Source of the DNA: Hydra vulgaris
Taxonomy: Eukaryota > Cnidaria > Hydrozoa > Anthoathecata > Hydridae
NCBI RefSeq assembly: GCF_038396675.1
Contig: NC_088934.1
Span: 8,107,501-8,171,500, forward strand
Direction of reading: 5' to 3'
Length of the DNA: 64,000 nt
Within the stretch, counting starts at the first letter, position 1, and the number at the start of each line of letters is the position of its first letter. Under the pieces are notes generated by a model, which searched no databases, had not been told where the DNA came from, and saw only the letters and a list, made by a program, of their open reading frames with translations. Both the position numbers and the translations under genes were made by a program. Positions 1 to 23,679 of this stretch are shown here, one piece after another.

Positions 1-2
1 TA

Positions 3-10950
<10,948 letters not shown>

Positions 10951-12194
10951 TTTTATTTTTATAGGGTTTAAATTATAATTTATTTTTTAAAAAGATGTAT
11001 ATAAGGTGTTTAATATGAAAATATTGATTTTATTTAAGTTTTTTTATCAACTCTACTAAATGTGTTACAGGTTCACACTCAATCATCATGAAATTTTCAC
11101 AAAGCAATATTTTTGCGTTTGCGCTTAGAAGTTTTGTTTTAGTATGTAACTTTTTCAATTTTTAAATATCTAAAAGATATAAAAATAAAATTTTTATAAA
11201 TGTTTAAAGTAGTAGGTAATCTGTTAGCTTGTAATTTGCAGTTTTTAATTGCAAAAGTTTCACCATCCATGTTTTCCGTTAGAAGGTCGAAAATTTTTTT
11301 GTTTTGATTTTTTAAGTTTCTAGGTTACCTTTGGTCGTTCATCTGTTGGGTTTGGTGTTGGGAAAACTTCAAAATGCAGTCCTTTAATTGGCGATTTTAT
11401 ACCAAATAAAGTTCACTTTCATATTTACTTCCATCTGCATGTGATAAGTCTTTTAAAAACATTGCAACTTGGCAATAATTCTGTGCGGCTCTTCAATTCA
11501 GTACGTATAAAAACTTGTTCGGCTCCTTTTTCCAACCGTCTCTTATACAAGAGTTGTTTGTGATTTGTATAGCTGGCTGTATCCGTAAGCAACATCTTTA
11601 TTTATGATTATATAGTCTTGGTATCTTCTTTCTTTAGTAGCAAGAGTATAGCGTGCGTGTGTGTAAAACTTATAGAAAAAAGTAATGAAACTTGGTCAAC
11701 GTTCAGGCATTTGATAGTACAAATTCAAGGTATTGTGAAAATAAATTCCGATATTTATTACTTTTATGATATGTAAGAAGTATTTTATATTTTTTCTTTC
11801 GCTAACTATATCGTATAAAGCTTATAAATGCCTTATAAATACTGTCATACCTACATTCTTATTCCGCCTATTAATCATACGTGCATAGTCTTGTTAACTT
11901 CGTACTATTTTAAAATTTACATTGACATTGTATTTATTCTTTATATTTGCTCGACTCTGACGTTATATAATGAAAAAATTATTTAATGGTTCAAGCGTTA
12001 TATTTGGCATTATATTCATTTTATTTTACTAGCATTATATTAAAAATAATTTAAAAACGTTTAACATAACTACTACAGTGTTGTAGTTGCAATAAATTGC
12101 GAAAATTTATAATGTTTATTTATGAAGTTGTATTTTTCTAAAAAAACGTTACAATTAATAAAATGGTTTAAATTAAAATGGTTGAAATCAGTAT

Positions 12195-12196
<2 letters not shown>
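10951..12196. other. Intergenic stretch after the ZDHHC gene
   Basis: Holds the presumed ZDHHC 3' UTR and then AT-rich sequence with no coding signal, tRNA or recognisable repeat. Confidence 0.5.
11184..11189 (+). terminator. Candidate AATAAA poly(A) signal for the ZDHHC gene
   Basis: AATAAA lies about 233 bp after the ZDHHC stop codon. In DNA this AT-rich the hexamer is common by chance, so it is only a candidate. Confidence 0.3.

Positions 12197-12270
<74 letters not shown>
12197..12270. repeat. (TA)n microsatellite
   Basis: About 37 TA units. The next 60 bp (12271-12335) are unusually GC-rich (GCTCCCCTCCCTCCCCC). Short frames through the array are artefacts. Confidence 0.95.
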
Positions 12271-12273
<3 letters not shown>

Positions 12274-12335
12274 TGGGCTGCAGCGAGGGAGGAGGATCAA
12301 GGGCAACGCTCCCCTCCCTCCCCCACAAAAATTTT

Positions 12336-13725
12336 TCATATCAAGCCAAAACTTAGTATTTTAGTTAAAAATTGTAGGTGATGATTTCCGTTTCTTTTTT
12401 ACAAGTTTTTCATCAGTATTTTTGAATAAAAATCACTATTGAAAATTCCTAAAATCAGTCATAAATTGGATATTTATTTTTTCATGAAAAGCTGCTATTC
12501 TAATTTTCAATTTAATAATCAATCTAAAGATATATAAGTCAATACATTAAATTAAAAACCAAAAATATAAAAAGTATACGTACAATACGGAATAACAAAG
12601 GTATGATTTAAAATGTGGTATAAAAACAACACAATTATAATGTCGATGCGGTATAGCTTGCAATGAATATGAGTTTCTTTATTTTAATTATCTGCAGCTG
12701 ATTTTTTTAGGAATTATTAAGCGATAATAGATGTTTAAAATATACTATAGATATAATGTTTTAATTGCGGACTTTGCATTTTATATGGATTTTAAATTTA
12801 CTAAAGTATGCACTTTTTTACGTATTTTCATCTAGTTAAATATATGGAATATTTTATAAAAATAAAATTAAAATGAATATTTGAACTATTTTTAACATTT
12901 TAGGTAGCTAGTACGATTGTATATAGAAAAAAAAAATATTATTGAATATGTTTTTATAGAAATAAGACAAAAATGCTAGTATTTTTGATAACATAAAATA
13001 GGTATATTTTGGGAGCTTTAAAGTTGGATTAAATAATTATATCTGCAGCAAATTCTTTTTCTTTTGAATAATATATGCATATTAGGATTTAATAAAATCA
13101 TAAAATTTAAGGAAGAAGTTGAAATTGAAGAAGAAACTTTTATTTTATGCTAGTTTCAAGCATAAATAACTTATGCAAATATACAATAATAAAATATTAT
13201 TATTATTTCAAATTAAACTCTTTACTATAAAATTTGTTTTAAAAAAAAATCTATAATTTATCGAATAAAAATCGATGAATAAATCAAAAATTTATTCACC
13301 GATTTTTAATCGCTCGTGGATTCGGTTATTGGCTTTTCTTTCAAGAAAAAATATCAAGCTTATATATTTTTGAATAGCCTTGATAATGTTGTGTTTAAAA
13401 ATAATAACAATAACAAAAATTACATATATATATATATATTTTTCAATTTTGGCCAAAAATCAAGTTTTTCAGACCACTGTGCGCTGCACTCTCTTTAATG
13501 TTTCTAACGTAAGTAAATTAAGGAAAACTTTTTCTTTTTACCTATCAGCCAATATTGTTGTTACTAAAGACTTATAATCTTCCACTTTTTTTACACGAGT
13601 CTTATTACCTAATTTTATTACTTCTTTCAAGGATAAAACAAAACTATTTGAAATTTTAATTTTTTTACTAAGAAACATGATAAAGCAAACTGATCTTGAA
13701 AAGAAAAAAATTACTTGATCGGCGA
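12336..13725. other. AT-rich intergenic stretch with one hairpin
   Basis: No gene seen. A hairpin at 13260-13312 has 23-bp arms starting CGAATAAAAATCGATGAAT with two mismatches. Confidence 0.5.
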
Positions 13726-13729
13726 TTTT

Positions 13730-16350
13730 AACATAAACTCCTTTGATTATTATGAAAATTAAAGTTCGAGAAAATCTTTTAATGGTTTATTTGAAATTGA
13801 AACAATACCTTTAAATAATCGCCCGACTAGAATCACAAGTCATTCATCATCATTAATTGATAACATTTTAACAATCGTTTTTTTTAATAAGTCACTAAAA
13901 AAGGGAATTATAAAAATCGATGTTTCCAATCACTTACCGATTTTTTTTCTCTATAAATGTTCATTTAAAAAAAGAAAAGCTGGGAAATGTTTTTATAAAA
14001 AAACGGCTTATTAACAATAATAATTTAACTTCTTTCAGAGAACAATTACCACTTATTTATTAATGATAATATCAACATAATCTGCGACAACTTTTTCAAA
14101 ACCTTTTACCAAGTGTACGATTCCAATTTTCCTTTAATTGAAATGGTTTTAAGCGATAAAGAAATGTGATCTCCTTGGATTACTAAAGGTCTCAGAAAAT
14201 CGTCAAAAATTAAGCAGAAGCTATACATTAAATACCTAAAATCGAAATCAAAGAAATATAAACGACATTATAAAACTTATAAAAACTTATTTGAAAAGCT
14301 TCGCAAAAATGCAAAAAAAAAACTACTATTCAAACTTTCTTAATATATATAAGCACAACTCAAAACGCGTCTGGCAAATCATGAAGGAGGTGTCTGGAAA
14401 ACTTAACCCAAATAAAAGTTTACTCCCAAATTTTATACAAATTGACAAAAAATTAATAAATGACTCAAATGATACTGCATTTGAATTAATAAGCTTTTCA
14501 CCACTATCGGGACAAAGTTTAGCGATAGTATTTCTTTCATTAAAGATAAATCTGTCGGTGAGTTCGAAACATCAATAAGCTCTAATCTAAATTTTACTGA
14601 GTTAACTTTTAATGAATTTGAGGTTGCTTTTAAGTCATTAAAACGAAATAAAGCTACTGGGTATAATGATGTTAACACAAATACTGTGATTGATTCCTAC
14701 GATGTTATAAAAGATATTCTTTATAAAATCTTCAGAGCATCCATTGCACAAGAGTCTTTTCCAGATAAACTAAAAAAGCAAAAGTAACTCCAATCTTTAA
14801 GACATGGGGTCGTACGAATATAACAAATTATCGCCTTATTTCAGTTCTTCCAGTTTTTTCAAAAATTTTGGAAAGAATAATTTAAAACCCAATCTACTCT
14901 TATCTTGTTGAAAATAAAATTCGATACGAAAACCAATTTGGTTTTAAAAAAAATAATTCAACCGAGCATCCTATTCTTCAACTTACGCGCAATATAACTA
15001 ACTCTTTTAAAGACTCTTGTTTTAAAATAGGAGTGTTTTTTGATTTGTCTAAGGCATTTGATACTGTCAATCATCAAATCCTGTTAAAAAAAACTTATAT
15101 CACATGGTATTAAAGATAAAACCCTATTATGGTTTAAAAGTTATCTTACTAACCGTAAACAGTTTGTTTACAATAAAGATTCTATATCTCATCTACTAAT
15201 GAATATAACATGTGGTGTTCCACAAGGATCCATACTTGGTCCACTTATTTTTTTAATATACATAAATGATCTTCATAAAGCATCAAACAATATACATAAA
15301 TGATCTTCATAAAGCATCGACAATATTAGGGACTTTACCTTAAATACTAAAGATTCGAACCCAAATATCTTTACAACTTGACGTGATGGGGAAAAATGGT
15401 TTGCGTATTTGAAATCAGCATATTTAATTTGTTTTAAAAAATCACCTAGTTAACAAGATATGCACAATAAAATTTTATTTGTTGATCAGTGTAATATGAC
15501 GAGATAAAAAGAGAAAAAGTTACTAAGTTTTTCGGAATATATATTTATGAAAATCTATCTTGGAGAAATCATATTGACAATACCTCCAATAAAATTGCTA
15601 AATGCATCGGAATTCTCTATAAAGCAAGAAATATATTAAGTAAACACCAGTTAACACAATTATATTATTCATTTATACATTGTCATATAAACTACGCAAA
15701 TATTATATGGGGAAACACTCATAGAACAAAGCTAAAATTTCTTAAACTTCATCAGAAACACCCAGCTCAATAAATTTTAAAAATCGATTTTTTCATACCA
15801 AACAACTTTTTAAAGAAATGAATATTTTAAATGTATATCAACTAAATGTCTTTATTTTATGTTTCATGTTTAAATGTAGAAATTATTTGTTGCCAAATGT
15901 CTTTATTGCATGAAACCTAAAAACAAATATAATCTTCGAATTAATAACAACCTTATTGCCCCTTTTGCCGTAAAAGCAAAGACCAGTTTTTTGTTTCTTA
16001 TCGAGGTCCTTATCTCTGAAACAAAATAGTCTTACCAAATTTTGATTTTTCTTCTTAGATGACTTTTGTTTCATTTAAAGAAAAACTTAAAAAAATTATA
16101 TTTTTAATTGAAAATATCTTGATTTATTTTTAATTGTTTTTTGTTTGTTTGTTTTTTGTTGTTCTATTTTGTATATTATTTGGTTTAACATTTTATCTTG
16201 GCTTTTTAACATTTTATCTTGGTTTTTAAATGTTTTTTTATCATGATGTATTATTATTTCACTACAGACATTGTATTTTTATTAAAAATTAACCATATAT
16301 TGTAAAGGGCTTGATGACAAGATCCTCATGATCTTCAAGAAGTCCTGTCG
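13730..16350 (+). mobile_element. CR1-like LINE, 5'-truncated and decayed
   Basis: Begins in the C-terminal part of an apurinic endonuclease domain (PTRITSHSSSLIDNI, then SNHLPIFF). It continues through a reverse transcriptase with NYRLISVLP-like, KAFDTVNHQILL and GVPQGSILGPLIFLIYINDL motifs, and a C-terminal segment, NENLSWRNHID, to about 15770. Many stops and frameshifts show it is inactive, and the catalytic YADD/FADD region is disrupted. A 35-bp tandem duplication (ATACATAAATGATCTTCATA) at 15257-15325 interrupts the frame after the INDL motif. The 3' UTR runs to about 16350. It resembles the LINEs at 20830-22961, 33830-37480 and 44540-45220 in the RT C-terminal segment. Confidence 0.85.
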
Positions 16351-16446
16351 TTACTAAAGTAAAAATTATAAAATATATTTGGTTATTGTAATACTTTTAA
16401 ACGGCGAAATATTAAAAAAAGAAAGGTACTCAAATTATTTATACTT

Positions 16447-16499
16447 AATTTTATTCATCTCTTGAATCTATTAGATAGATTCAAGAGATGAATAAAATT
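16447..16499. repeat. Perfect 24-bp palindrome with 5-base loop
   Basis: Arms AATTTTATTCATCTCTTGAA(TCTA) and its exact complement around TTAGA. It lies about 100 bp after the LINE 3' end. There is no T-run, so a bacterial-type terminator does not apply. Confidence 0.9.
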
Positions 16500-17745
16500 A
16501 CTACACTCTTAGACAATTAGACTACACTCTTTTTAATATTCTAGAAAAACAGGTTAATCCGTTGTTAGACTTCCAAATCACTTTGTCATCCGTTGTTAAT
16601 GTAATTTGTTGCTTAAATTTTTTTACAGCTTATAGTTTAGATAACATTCCTCGCTTAAACTCTCTACAATTTTTTCTGAACGATTTTACTAAAACTTTTT
16701 TTAAAACAATTCAGAGGACTATAATTTTAAACCAATTTTATATTTTTTGTAGAAAATATGAAGCACAGGACACAAACAAAAAAATTTGTCTTATCTCACC
16801 CCACTCTCCCCTACCTTAGATTTTTTACTTCAAAGAATAAAGGTGCAACTCAGCATATTTAATAGTTCAGTATTACATAAATTACTTCTTCTTATATTGA
16901 TTTTTTTTTTTACGACATATTAAGATGAATGCAATCTGTTGTGAAGGGCACTATACCTCATAGTGGTTTTAAAGTATGACCTATGATTCTAACGTTCCAA
17001 AAAAAGAGATATAGCTGCTGGTTCAGAAGATTATTATGGAATTATTTTAGAGGACATAAATTCCAAGTATTTAAATACTTTCACTTTAATTATTTTTTTG
17101 AAATTTTAATAGCTAAATAGAGTTACAGAGCACTTGCAATTAGTTCTAAAACTTATGAAGGTATTTTTTTTAGAAGAGATGAATATCATGATAACGCTGA
17201 TGAAGTTTAATTTCAAGCTATATCACTTCGCATTGTCAAAATATTCTAAAAATACAATTGATTACTTATCATTTATAATCCACTATTATTTTTAAAATAA
17301 AAGTAATAAAGTTATAAATATAATTATTGTGTATTATTATAATTTATATATTTTAAAAATTTCTAAAGAAAATTTGAACTATATAAAGTTGATAAAACTT
17401 TATATAGCTCAAATTTTATGCATTTTTGTTAACAAAATATTTTTAACGAACAACTTCTTTATAACCTTTTTTGGTTTTAATCAAAATTTTCATTTAATTC
17501 ACAATAAAATTCTTTTTCAATAAATAGAAAGAACAGGTAAAAAATAATAGAAAAACTTTATTGTTAAAATAATATTAAAATTTATATCGTAAAAGATATT
17601 GAAATATATTTAGTTGTTTGAAAATATATCAAATATATTCAAATTAGGAATTTTATTTCCTACTTCGAAAAATGAATTCAAATTAGGTTATCAATTTCGT
17701 ACACTTCATTCAATTTCAGGTTATCATTTTATTTCAGTAGGTTAA
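16500..17745. other. Intergenic stretch downstream of TMEM175-like gene 1
   Basis: No gene seen. Contains a hairpin at 17369-17417 (arms starting AAAATTTGAACTATATAAAG, one mismatch). On the minus strand an AATAAA lies at 17562-17557, about 185 bp after the stop of the adjacent gene and a plausible poly(A) signal. Confidence 0.45.
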
Positions 17746-19446
17746 TTAATCTTCATTTTTAGCATTTTCGCTATTTGTGGGAATATCTTCTGAATTTTTA
17801 GGGATCTTTGGGTCAGTAATTTTTCGTAAAAGAAATTTTTTTTTACCAATGAGTCTATCAAAAATCAGCTTTAAACCAATAAAAGTTGCGATAGAGCAAC
17901 AAAAGCAACCGCACATTATATAAAAAATTATAGATACTGGCATACGTGATCCCAAAGTGCACAAAAAGGACCAGAATGGAAAATTAGCTGCTTTTAAGAC
18001 AGTATATATTTGTTGATATTTGTTTTTTTTCATATTACCGACTGCCCAACAATGTAAATATTTTTCTTTAGTGTACAAGCCGTATATTAAAATTATCAGA
18101 TTAAAAGTACTTGAAAAAAAAATTACCAAAGAGGTAACAAGAATGCTTTTTTTGGCATCACGATTTTGATTAGTAGCGTAAACAACCACCATGTTTCCAG
18201 CAAGTGGTGTTAAACATGCTAAAGCAAGTGAAATCTTTTGCAGATAAACTATTATGACATTTGTTGACTTAAACAAATGCAAGACACCATGGTTCGAATA
18301 CCATAAAGTTGAAATAATTGCAAAAATTCCAAAGTAAATAAAGAAATCTTTTTTCATATGCATTAATTCGTACGTCAAACCGTGATTTAAAACGTTTTGA
18401 TAAGTAGGAAATTCATCAATCGTAATGTCAAGAATTAAAATACAAGCAATTATTGCAAAGGCAGCGTCACTCATGGCAGTGACGCGTTCTATTGAAATAT
18501 TTCCTTTTGTGAAATGAAAAAAGAACGGAGATTTTTCTATTTTTGTTTGTGATACTGTATGACGTCTGATATAAAAAAAAAGTTTTTTAAATGGTGGCAT
18601 CAGAATTATCATGGCAATGAATACCCAAGCTAATACGTGGTTGAGTAAGATAAATAAACTGCCCATTATAAAAAATACAATATTAAAAATGTTTTGTAAA
18701 CATAGCATATTTCGAAACCTGCGTCGTTCAACTTTTGTCCAAGTATGCAATTCAACGTGTAAAATACTGGGATGTTCCATAGAATAAAATAAAACACACA
18801 AATCAGTAAGTTCGATTAGCGCCAGTAACGAGCATGTAATCCAAACAGAAATTGTTTCTCCAGGATAATGTCCTTCGAGTGACAAAGAAAACGGTAACAA
18901 CGACGTTAGAAACATTGTGAACATAGTCATAAAAAGCAGAATGTCGTCAACTCTTTTTATGAGCAACGATCTTATATTGATAGATTCCCATATCGTTAAT
19001 ACAACTAAGTAACCAAGTAAAAACATAATAAACTCCGTTCGATTTTCGTATAAATGATCGCCTAAAAAATGATTAGGGCTTATATCTTTTATTTTCCTCA
19101 ATGGAATTACTAAAAATGTTGCGCAAGTAGCCATCATGGCATCAACATAACCAAGCATTCGTTGTGGCGATACGATGTCGCCGCGATGAAGTAAATCAGG
19201 CATTATGTCATTCACATGAATATCATAATGTTCTTCCAGATGTTTTAACTTATTTTTATAGTTAACTAACGCCATTGAAACTTCATTCTGATCTTCTGAA
19301 AGAACTTTTCGTTTCTTAAAAAGACGTAAGAATATTTTAGGTTCCGATTTTGTTAAGTTGTTCTTCTGTATAAGTGATTCGTCAAGATTTTCATCGAAAT
19401 TTGTCGAGTTAGTAGTTTTGGAAAAAGATTCGTTTTCTGATACCAT
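17746..19446 (-). CDS. TMEM175-like lysosomal channel protein, paralogue 1
   Basis: A 566-residue protein in one uninterrupted reading frame. TMEM175 proteins are endolysosomal K+/H+ channels made of two 6-TM repeats, each starting with an R-x-x-x-F-S-D type TM1. Here repeat 1 has RMLGYVDAMMATCATFLVIP (about residues 98-117). Repeat 2 has RVTAMSDAAFAIIACILILD (about residues 318-337), followed by YFGIFAIISTLWYSNHG, which matches the family segment YFGSFATxxLLWFxHH. About twelve hydrophobic segments are visible. Cytosolic ends are polar; the N-terminal 60 residues are poorly conserved. Compared with human TMEM175 the F of each FSD is Y or M, and the gate position after MMA is Thr. The upstream ATG at 19446 is the first in frame. 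A sister gene in the same orientation lies at 45408-47117. Intronless structure suggests retroposition or ancestral intron loss. Confidence 0.88.
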   Translation of the reverse strand: MVSENESFSKTTNSTNFDENLDESLIQKNNLTKSEPKIFLRLFKKRKVLSEDQNEVSMALVNYKNKLKHLEEHYDIHVNDIMPDLLHRGDIVSPQRMLGYVDAMMATCATFLVIPLRKIKDISPNHFLGDHLYENRTEFIMFLLGYLVVLTIWESINIRSLLIKRVDDILLFMTMFTMFLTSLLPFSLSLEGHYPGETISVWITCSLLALIELTDLCVLFYSMEHPSILHVELHTWTKVERRRFRNMLCLQNIFNIVFFIMGSLFILLNHVLAWVFIAMIILMPPFKKLFFYIRRHTVSQTKIEKSPFFFHFTKGNISIERVTAMSDAAFAIIACILILDITIDEFPTYQNVLNHGLTYELMHMKKDFFIYFGIFAIISTLWYSNHGVLHLFKSTNVIIVYLQKISLALACLTPLAGNMVVVYATNQNRDAKKSILVTSLVIFFSSTFNLIILIYGLYTKEKYLHCWAVGNMKKNKYQQIYTVLKAANFPFWSFLCTLGSRMPVSIIFYIMCGCFCCSIATFIGLKLIFDRLIGKKKFLLRKITDPKIPKNSEDIPTNSENAKNED

Positions 19447-20587
19447 TTCAAATATATTAATTATTAATTTTTTCTTTACTTTGTTTTATTTATACTTTTA
19501 TTTCGCTATTAACTCTTAACTGTTCTTAACATCGATCGTTTTAAACAACTTATTCTTTCAATCTTTTTGTTGTTTTGTTTTTGTTGTAAACGTTCTTGAA
19601 AATGACTGTCCACGTGATCGTTTTATTTTGATAGCTCCCTCTTAGAACAGTAATATTATTAAGTATAAGCACTAATTTATATTACTTAACAGGTAGTAAT
19701 AATAACATGTAAATAAAGTTTTAATTTATTTTGTAAATAAATTTTTAACATAAAATATAATTAAAGAATTTTAATAAAAGTTTTTGTTGTACCTTTTTGT
19801 AGCTATTGTAATTTCTCTTGCTTACTTTGTTCAGAAAAAAAATGCAGAAGTTACGAAGCTTGATCTTATAACAGCGCTTTAACATTTACTTATACAAACA
19901 AGCGCGTTTTGTCAAATCTAAAAAAAATATCACAAAGATTGATAAGTTAAAAATAAATGTTATCATGACAAAGTTTTACTTATTTTTATTTGAAGATTAT
20001 TTTTCTTTCTTTCTTCTTTTATCGTCAATTCGTTTAAAAAAAATTTACTGAAAAATAATAAAATAAGTACTTAAATTATATAATCGTAATAAAATGTAAT
20101 TCAGAACTATTATATAATTATATTAATTTATGAGCTAATTAAAATTTATTATGTGCTAGATAAAGACAAGGTTTTGAAAAACCTCAAAATATTATCTTTG
20201 TTTACAAATTTGCTGACGATATTATTTTTTTATATACAGTGATTGGCAACAAAAATTTTTACAATATAAGAATATACAGTAAGATTAAATGGAGAGCCCA
20301 TTTGCAAAACGCGCCCGTTTGCAAAACGAAAGTCCGAGTAAACTGATTTTGAGAAAACAACAAAAAACTAAACTACTTCTAGTTGCGCATCAACAGAAAT
20401 TGATTTTTTCTTTGTCCATTTTTAGGACCAAAAATTTTTAAATTGGTCTAATATTTAAATAGATTTAAGTATATAGAACGTGGAATTTACTCAGTATATA
20501 TTTAGAATTTATTCAAATATATTCGAAATATATTCTGAGAACATTTTTTTTACCAACTCAGTCAACACGAAAGCCTTTAACTTTCAT
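19447..20587. other. Upstream region of TMEM175-like gene 1
   Basis: AT-rich and without coding signal. The proximal part should contain the promoter, but no distinct TATA/initiator pair stands out. Confidence 0.4.
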
Positions 20588-20710
20588 AGTGTCTTTTATT
20601 TATAAAATATCAGATAGTGTCTTTCATTTATAAAATATCAGATAGTGTCTTTCATTTATAAAATATCAGATAGTGTCTTTCATTTGTAAAATATCAGGTA
20701 GTGTCTTTTA
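20588..20710. repeat. 28-bp tandem repeat, about 4.4 copies
   Basis: Unit starts AGTGTCTTTCATTTATAAAA and ends TATCAGAT. Copies begin at 20588, 20616, 20644, 20672 and 20700, exactly 28 bp apart. One more copy lies at 23271-23298, on the far side of the nested LINEs, so the LINE insertion seems to have split the array. Confidence 0.9.
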
Positions 20711-20829
20711 TTAGTTAGTTAGTTTTAAGTTAGTTATAATAAGTTGTAATGCGAGCTTATCGGCTCACACGAAGTAACCCATCCAAGGATAAGCCACGGT
20801 AGCAACTATGCTGGAGGTTTTCCAGCCGA
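20711..20829 (-). mobile_element. 3' end of outer LINE (LINE B), distal part
   Basis: Minus-strand translation NRLENLQHSCYRGL, ending VSR-stop, continues in frame the segment TVNSETVNAFKN that ends at about 22962. Together they form the C-terminus of one LINE protein split by LINE A. A short (TAAC)n-like 3' tail lies at about 20745-20716, abutting the 28-bp array. Confidence 0.75.
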
Positions 20830-22961
20830 TTCTTTTTTTTTTTTTTTTTTTTTTTTAAATATATATTTGCTGTTTATATAATAAGAAAACATAGTTACAA
20901 AGAAACATTTACATACAAAAAAAAAAAGTTGATTTATAAAAAACAGGCAGGGGCTCAAAGAAGATATGGATGACTAAAGTCACCACAATCTTTTCATAGA
21001 GCCCCTATGTGGGCTTTACAAGTTTAAAATAGAATAAGATTGTTAAAAACACTATGTACAGTTCCAATATAATAAAAAGATAAAAACTTTCATAAATATT
21101 TACATTTAAAGAAAGAAAGTAAATAGTATCAATATAATTTTAACGATAGTCATTTAAAATACTGACAAATTATTTTAAAGATAAAAATAAGAGACAATCA
21201 AACAAAAAAATAAAAATAGAAAAAACTAAAAATAATGGAACTTGATGTTTATTTAGAAAAATTAAAAAATTATTTATAATGTTAAAAAATTTCATTTTTT
21301 ATTAGAAACTTAAAGGAGTTTAGTGATTTTACCGTATTTAAATGTTTAGTTTTTTGAAATGTGTTCCATAGTATCGGTCCACGGTATGCTATTCCATATT
21401 CAGATTACTTGCTCCTAATTCTAGGCAATTTATAAGTATTCCATTGATTTATTCAAAGAGAGTAATTATTGTTAACATTTTTCGTAAATTTATTATTAAA
21501 GGTTTTTGGAATCAGGCTGTTATTATATTTATACATAAAAATTAAGTGTTGGTAAATATTAACTTTATATATACTCATCATTTGCATGTCTTTCATTAGT
21601 GGTTTTGCATGTTCATATAATTTTTTTTCTTATATACAAGTCTGCATGCATGTTTTTGTAGAGAAAATATTTTTTTAAGTTTTGTTGGTTGAGTACTAGC
21701 CCATGTAATATTGGAATAGTAAATAAAACAATGTATTAGGCCAAAATATACAAGTTTCAGACTTTCTGATGTTACATAAGGGCGAATACGGTACATCAAA
21801 CCAATTGTTTTACTAATTTTTGATTGGATATAATTTATGTGAGGAAGCCATGATAAATTTTCATCAATAAGAATTCCTAAGATTTTTATTGACTCATTTT
21901 TTTCGATTAGTTTATCATCTAAAATTAAATTTGGTAATTTTAAGGGAAGGTTTTCTTGTTGTGATTTTTTATGGAATAGAGTATACTTTGTTTTATCTAC
22001 ATTGAGTGACAGTTTATTAGCCTTAAACCATTCACTGACATTCCTTAATTCATAGTTCATGTCAGAGTAAAGTTGCCTAATGTCACTTTTCATAAGAAAA
22101 GATTTGTGTCGTCAGCAAACATTATCGCGTTAAGTTTTGCTGAAGCATTATGCAAATCGTTTACGTAGATCAAGAACAGCAAGGGACCAAGAATTGACCC
22201 TTACGGAACTCCACACATAATTTTTAGTTCACCTGATTCCTTATTAATAACATATTGTTTTCTTTCAGTGAGGTAGCTTTTTAACCAATCATAGATTTTA
22301 TTTATTACTCCATAGTGTTTAATTTTTTCTAAAAGAATGAGGTGATCAACCGTATCAAATGCTTTTGATAGGTCAATAAATAATCCTAGAGTAAAGTTAT
22401 TGTTTTCGAATCCTTTAGTAATTTGGTCTACTATTTCAATTATTGCGTGTTCAGTTGAATGGGTTTTTCGAAAACCAAACTGTTTTAAAATAAATTATTT
22501 TCATTAAAATGGTTATAAATTCTATTATAGATTACACGTTCAAATATTTCGGAAAATACAGAAAGTACTGATACAGGTCTATAATTAGAGATTTCTGATT
22601 GATCATTGTTTTTGTAAATTGGGCATAATTTTGCCAACTTTAGTGATTCAGGGAAAATACCTTCATTAATTGAAAGTTTTATAATATGAATCAAAGGTCT
22701 GGAAATGTAATTTTTGTTTAAAATAATTATATTACTAGAAACGTCATCAAAGCCAGGTGATTTATTTTTTTTAAGAAAAGAAAAGACTGTTTCATATTTT
22801 TTAAGAGAAAAGTCGCTATCGTCAAGTATTACGTCATTTAACGATTTAAGATATATATGAAAAGAGTTGGATGTGGTTATAATTTTTTTAGCAAGGTTCG
22901 GGCCAATATTTGTAAAGTATTTATTTAACTCATTCGAGATTTTTAATTCTTAAATGCGTTG
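20830..22961 (-). mobile_element. LINE A: CR1-like LINE inserted inside LINE B
   Basis: Minus-strand reverse transcriptase, 5'-truncated. It starts with SNELNKYFTNIGPNLAKK near 22940. It runs through SPGFDDVSSN, LCPIYKN and NYRPVSVLSVFSEIFERVIY (22694-22485), then by frameshift through the region of the palm motifs to the C-terminal segment 22093-21596 (NVDKTKYTLFHKKS, DENLSWLPHINYIQSKISK). A 3' UTR follows, ending in a poly(A) tract (T-run 20832-20856 on the plus strand). The flanks share AAGAAT, the likely target duplication. Several frameshifts make it inactive. A fragment of the same family lies at 44540-45220. Confidence 0.88.
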
Positions 22962-23270
22962 ACTGTTTCTGAGTTCACTGTATGTCTGAGTTCACTGTAT
23001 AGTCGGATAGCGAGTTCCAATAGTTCACGATTCTGTTAGTGAAGAAATTACTTTGCAGTGCGCTATTACGGACTAATTCTTTGCTCAGTTTTCCTCTACG
23101 ACCAGCTCTTGACTCTCTTGTGGTTGTTGGTACATACCATTTCACTTAGTCGATTCCTTTTAATATTTTAAATTGTTGAATGAGGTCGCCCCTTTGTTGA
23201 CGTAAAGTTAGACTAGTTTGGTTGAGTTTGATTACCCTTTCTTCATAGCTATGTTGTCTCATTGCGTGAA
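22962..23270 (-). mobile_element. 3' end of outer LINE (LINE B), proximal part
   Basis: Minus-strand translation gives RGDLIQQFKILKGID, then WYVPTTTRESRAGRRGKLSK and FFTNRIVNYWNSLSDYTVNS. This is the well-known C-terminal signature of CR1-type LINE polymerase proteins. The frame is slightly damaged by a 17-bp tandem duplication (TGAGTTCACTGTATGTC) at about 22970-23005. The element is 5'-truncated at about 23270 and borders a single copy of the 28-bp repeat. Confidence 0.8.
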
Positions 23271-23679
23271 ACATCAGATAGTGTCTTTCATTTATAAAAC
23301 TTTAAAGTCAACTAAAATATTTGCACAGATGATAATCTTTTTAACTTGTAAATTATACTCGTGTAGTAGTTGCTTACGTAATTATTCATTTTTCTTTTAC
23401 GAAATCATTTAAAACTTAAACCTGGTGTGTTGTTGTGCGACTGCACAATAAGTTTAATTTTAGTTTTCTAATGATAGCGTTACGAGGGGCAAAATGAGAC
23501 ACTTAAGCACTAATTTATCTAATACTTTTGAAAAAATAACTTTTGAAAAAATAACTTAATATTTTTCAAATATTTTACCATCTTACTTGAAGCTTACAAA
23601 ATATGAGTTGCAAAACTGCAGTGGTTTGGTCACCAGAGATCATTTATTGACAGCACCTACCCATGAGACAGATTTTTTT

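Noticed and set aside
16447-16499. Rho-independent terminator
   Set aside because: The hairpin is AT-rich with no U-run, and the genome is eukaryotic.
20588-20710. CRISPR or telomere-like array
   Set aside because: Units of 28 bp are head-to-tail with no unique spacers; this is a simple tandem repeat.
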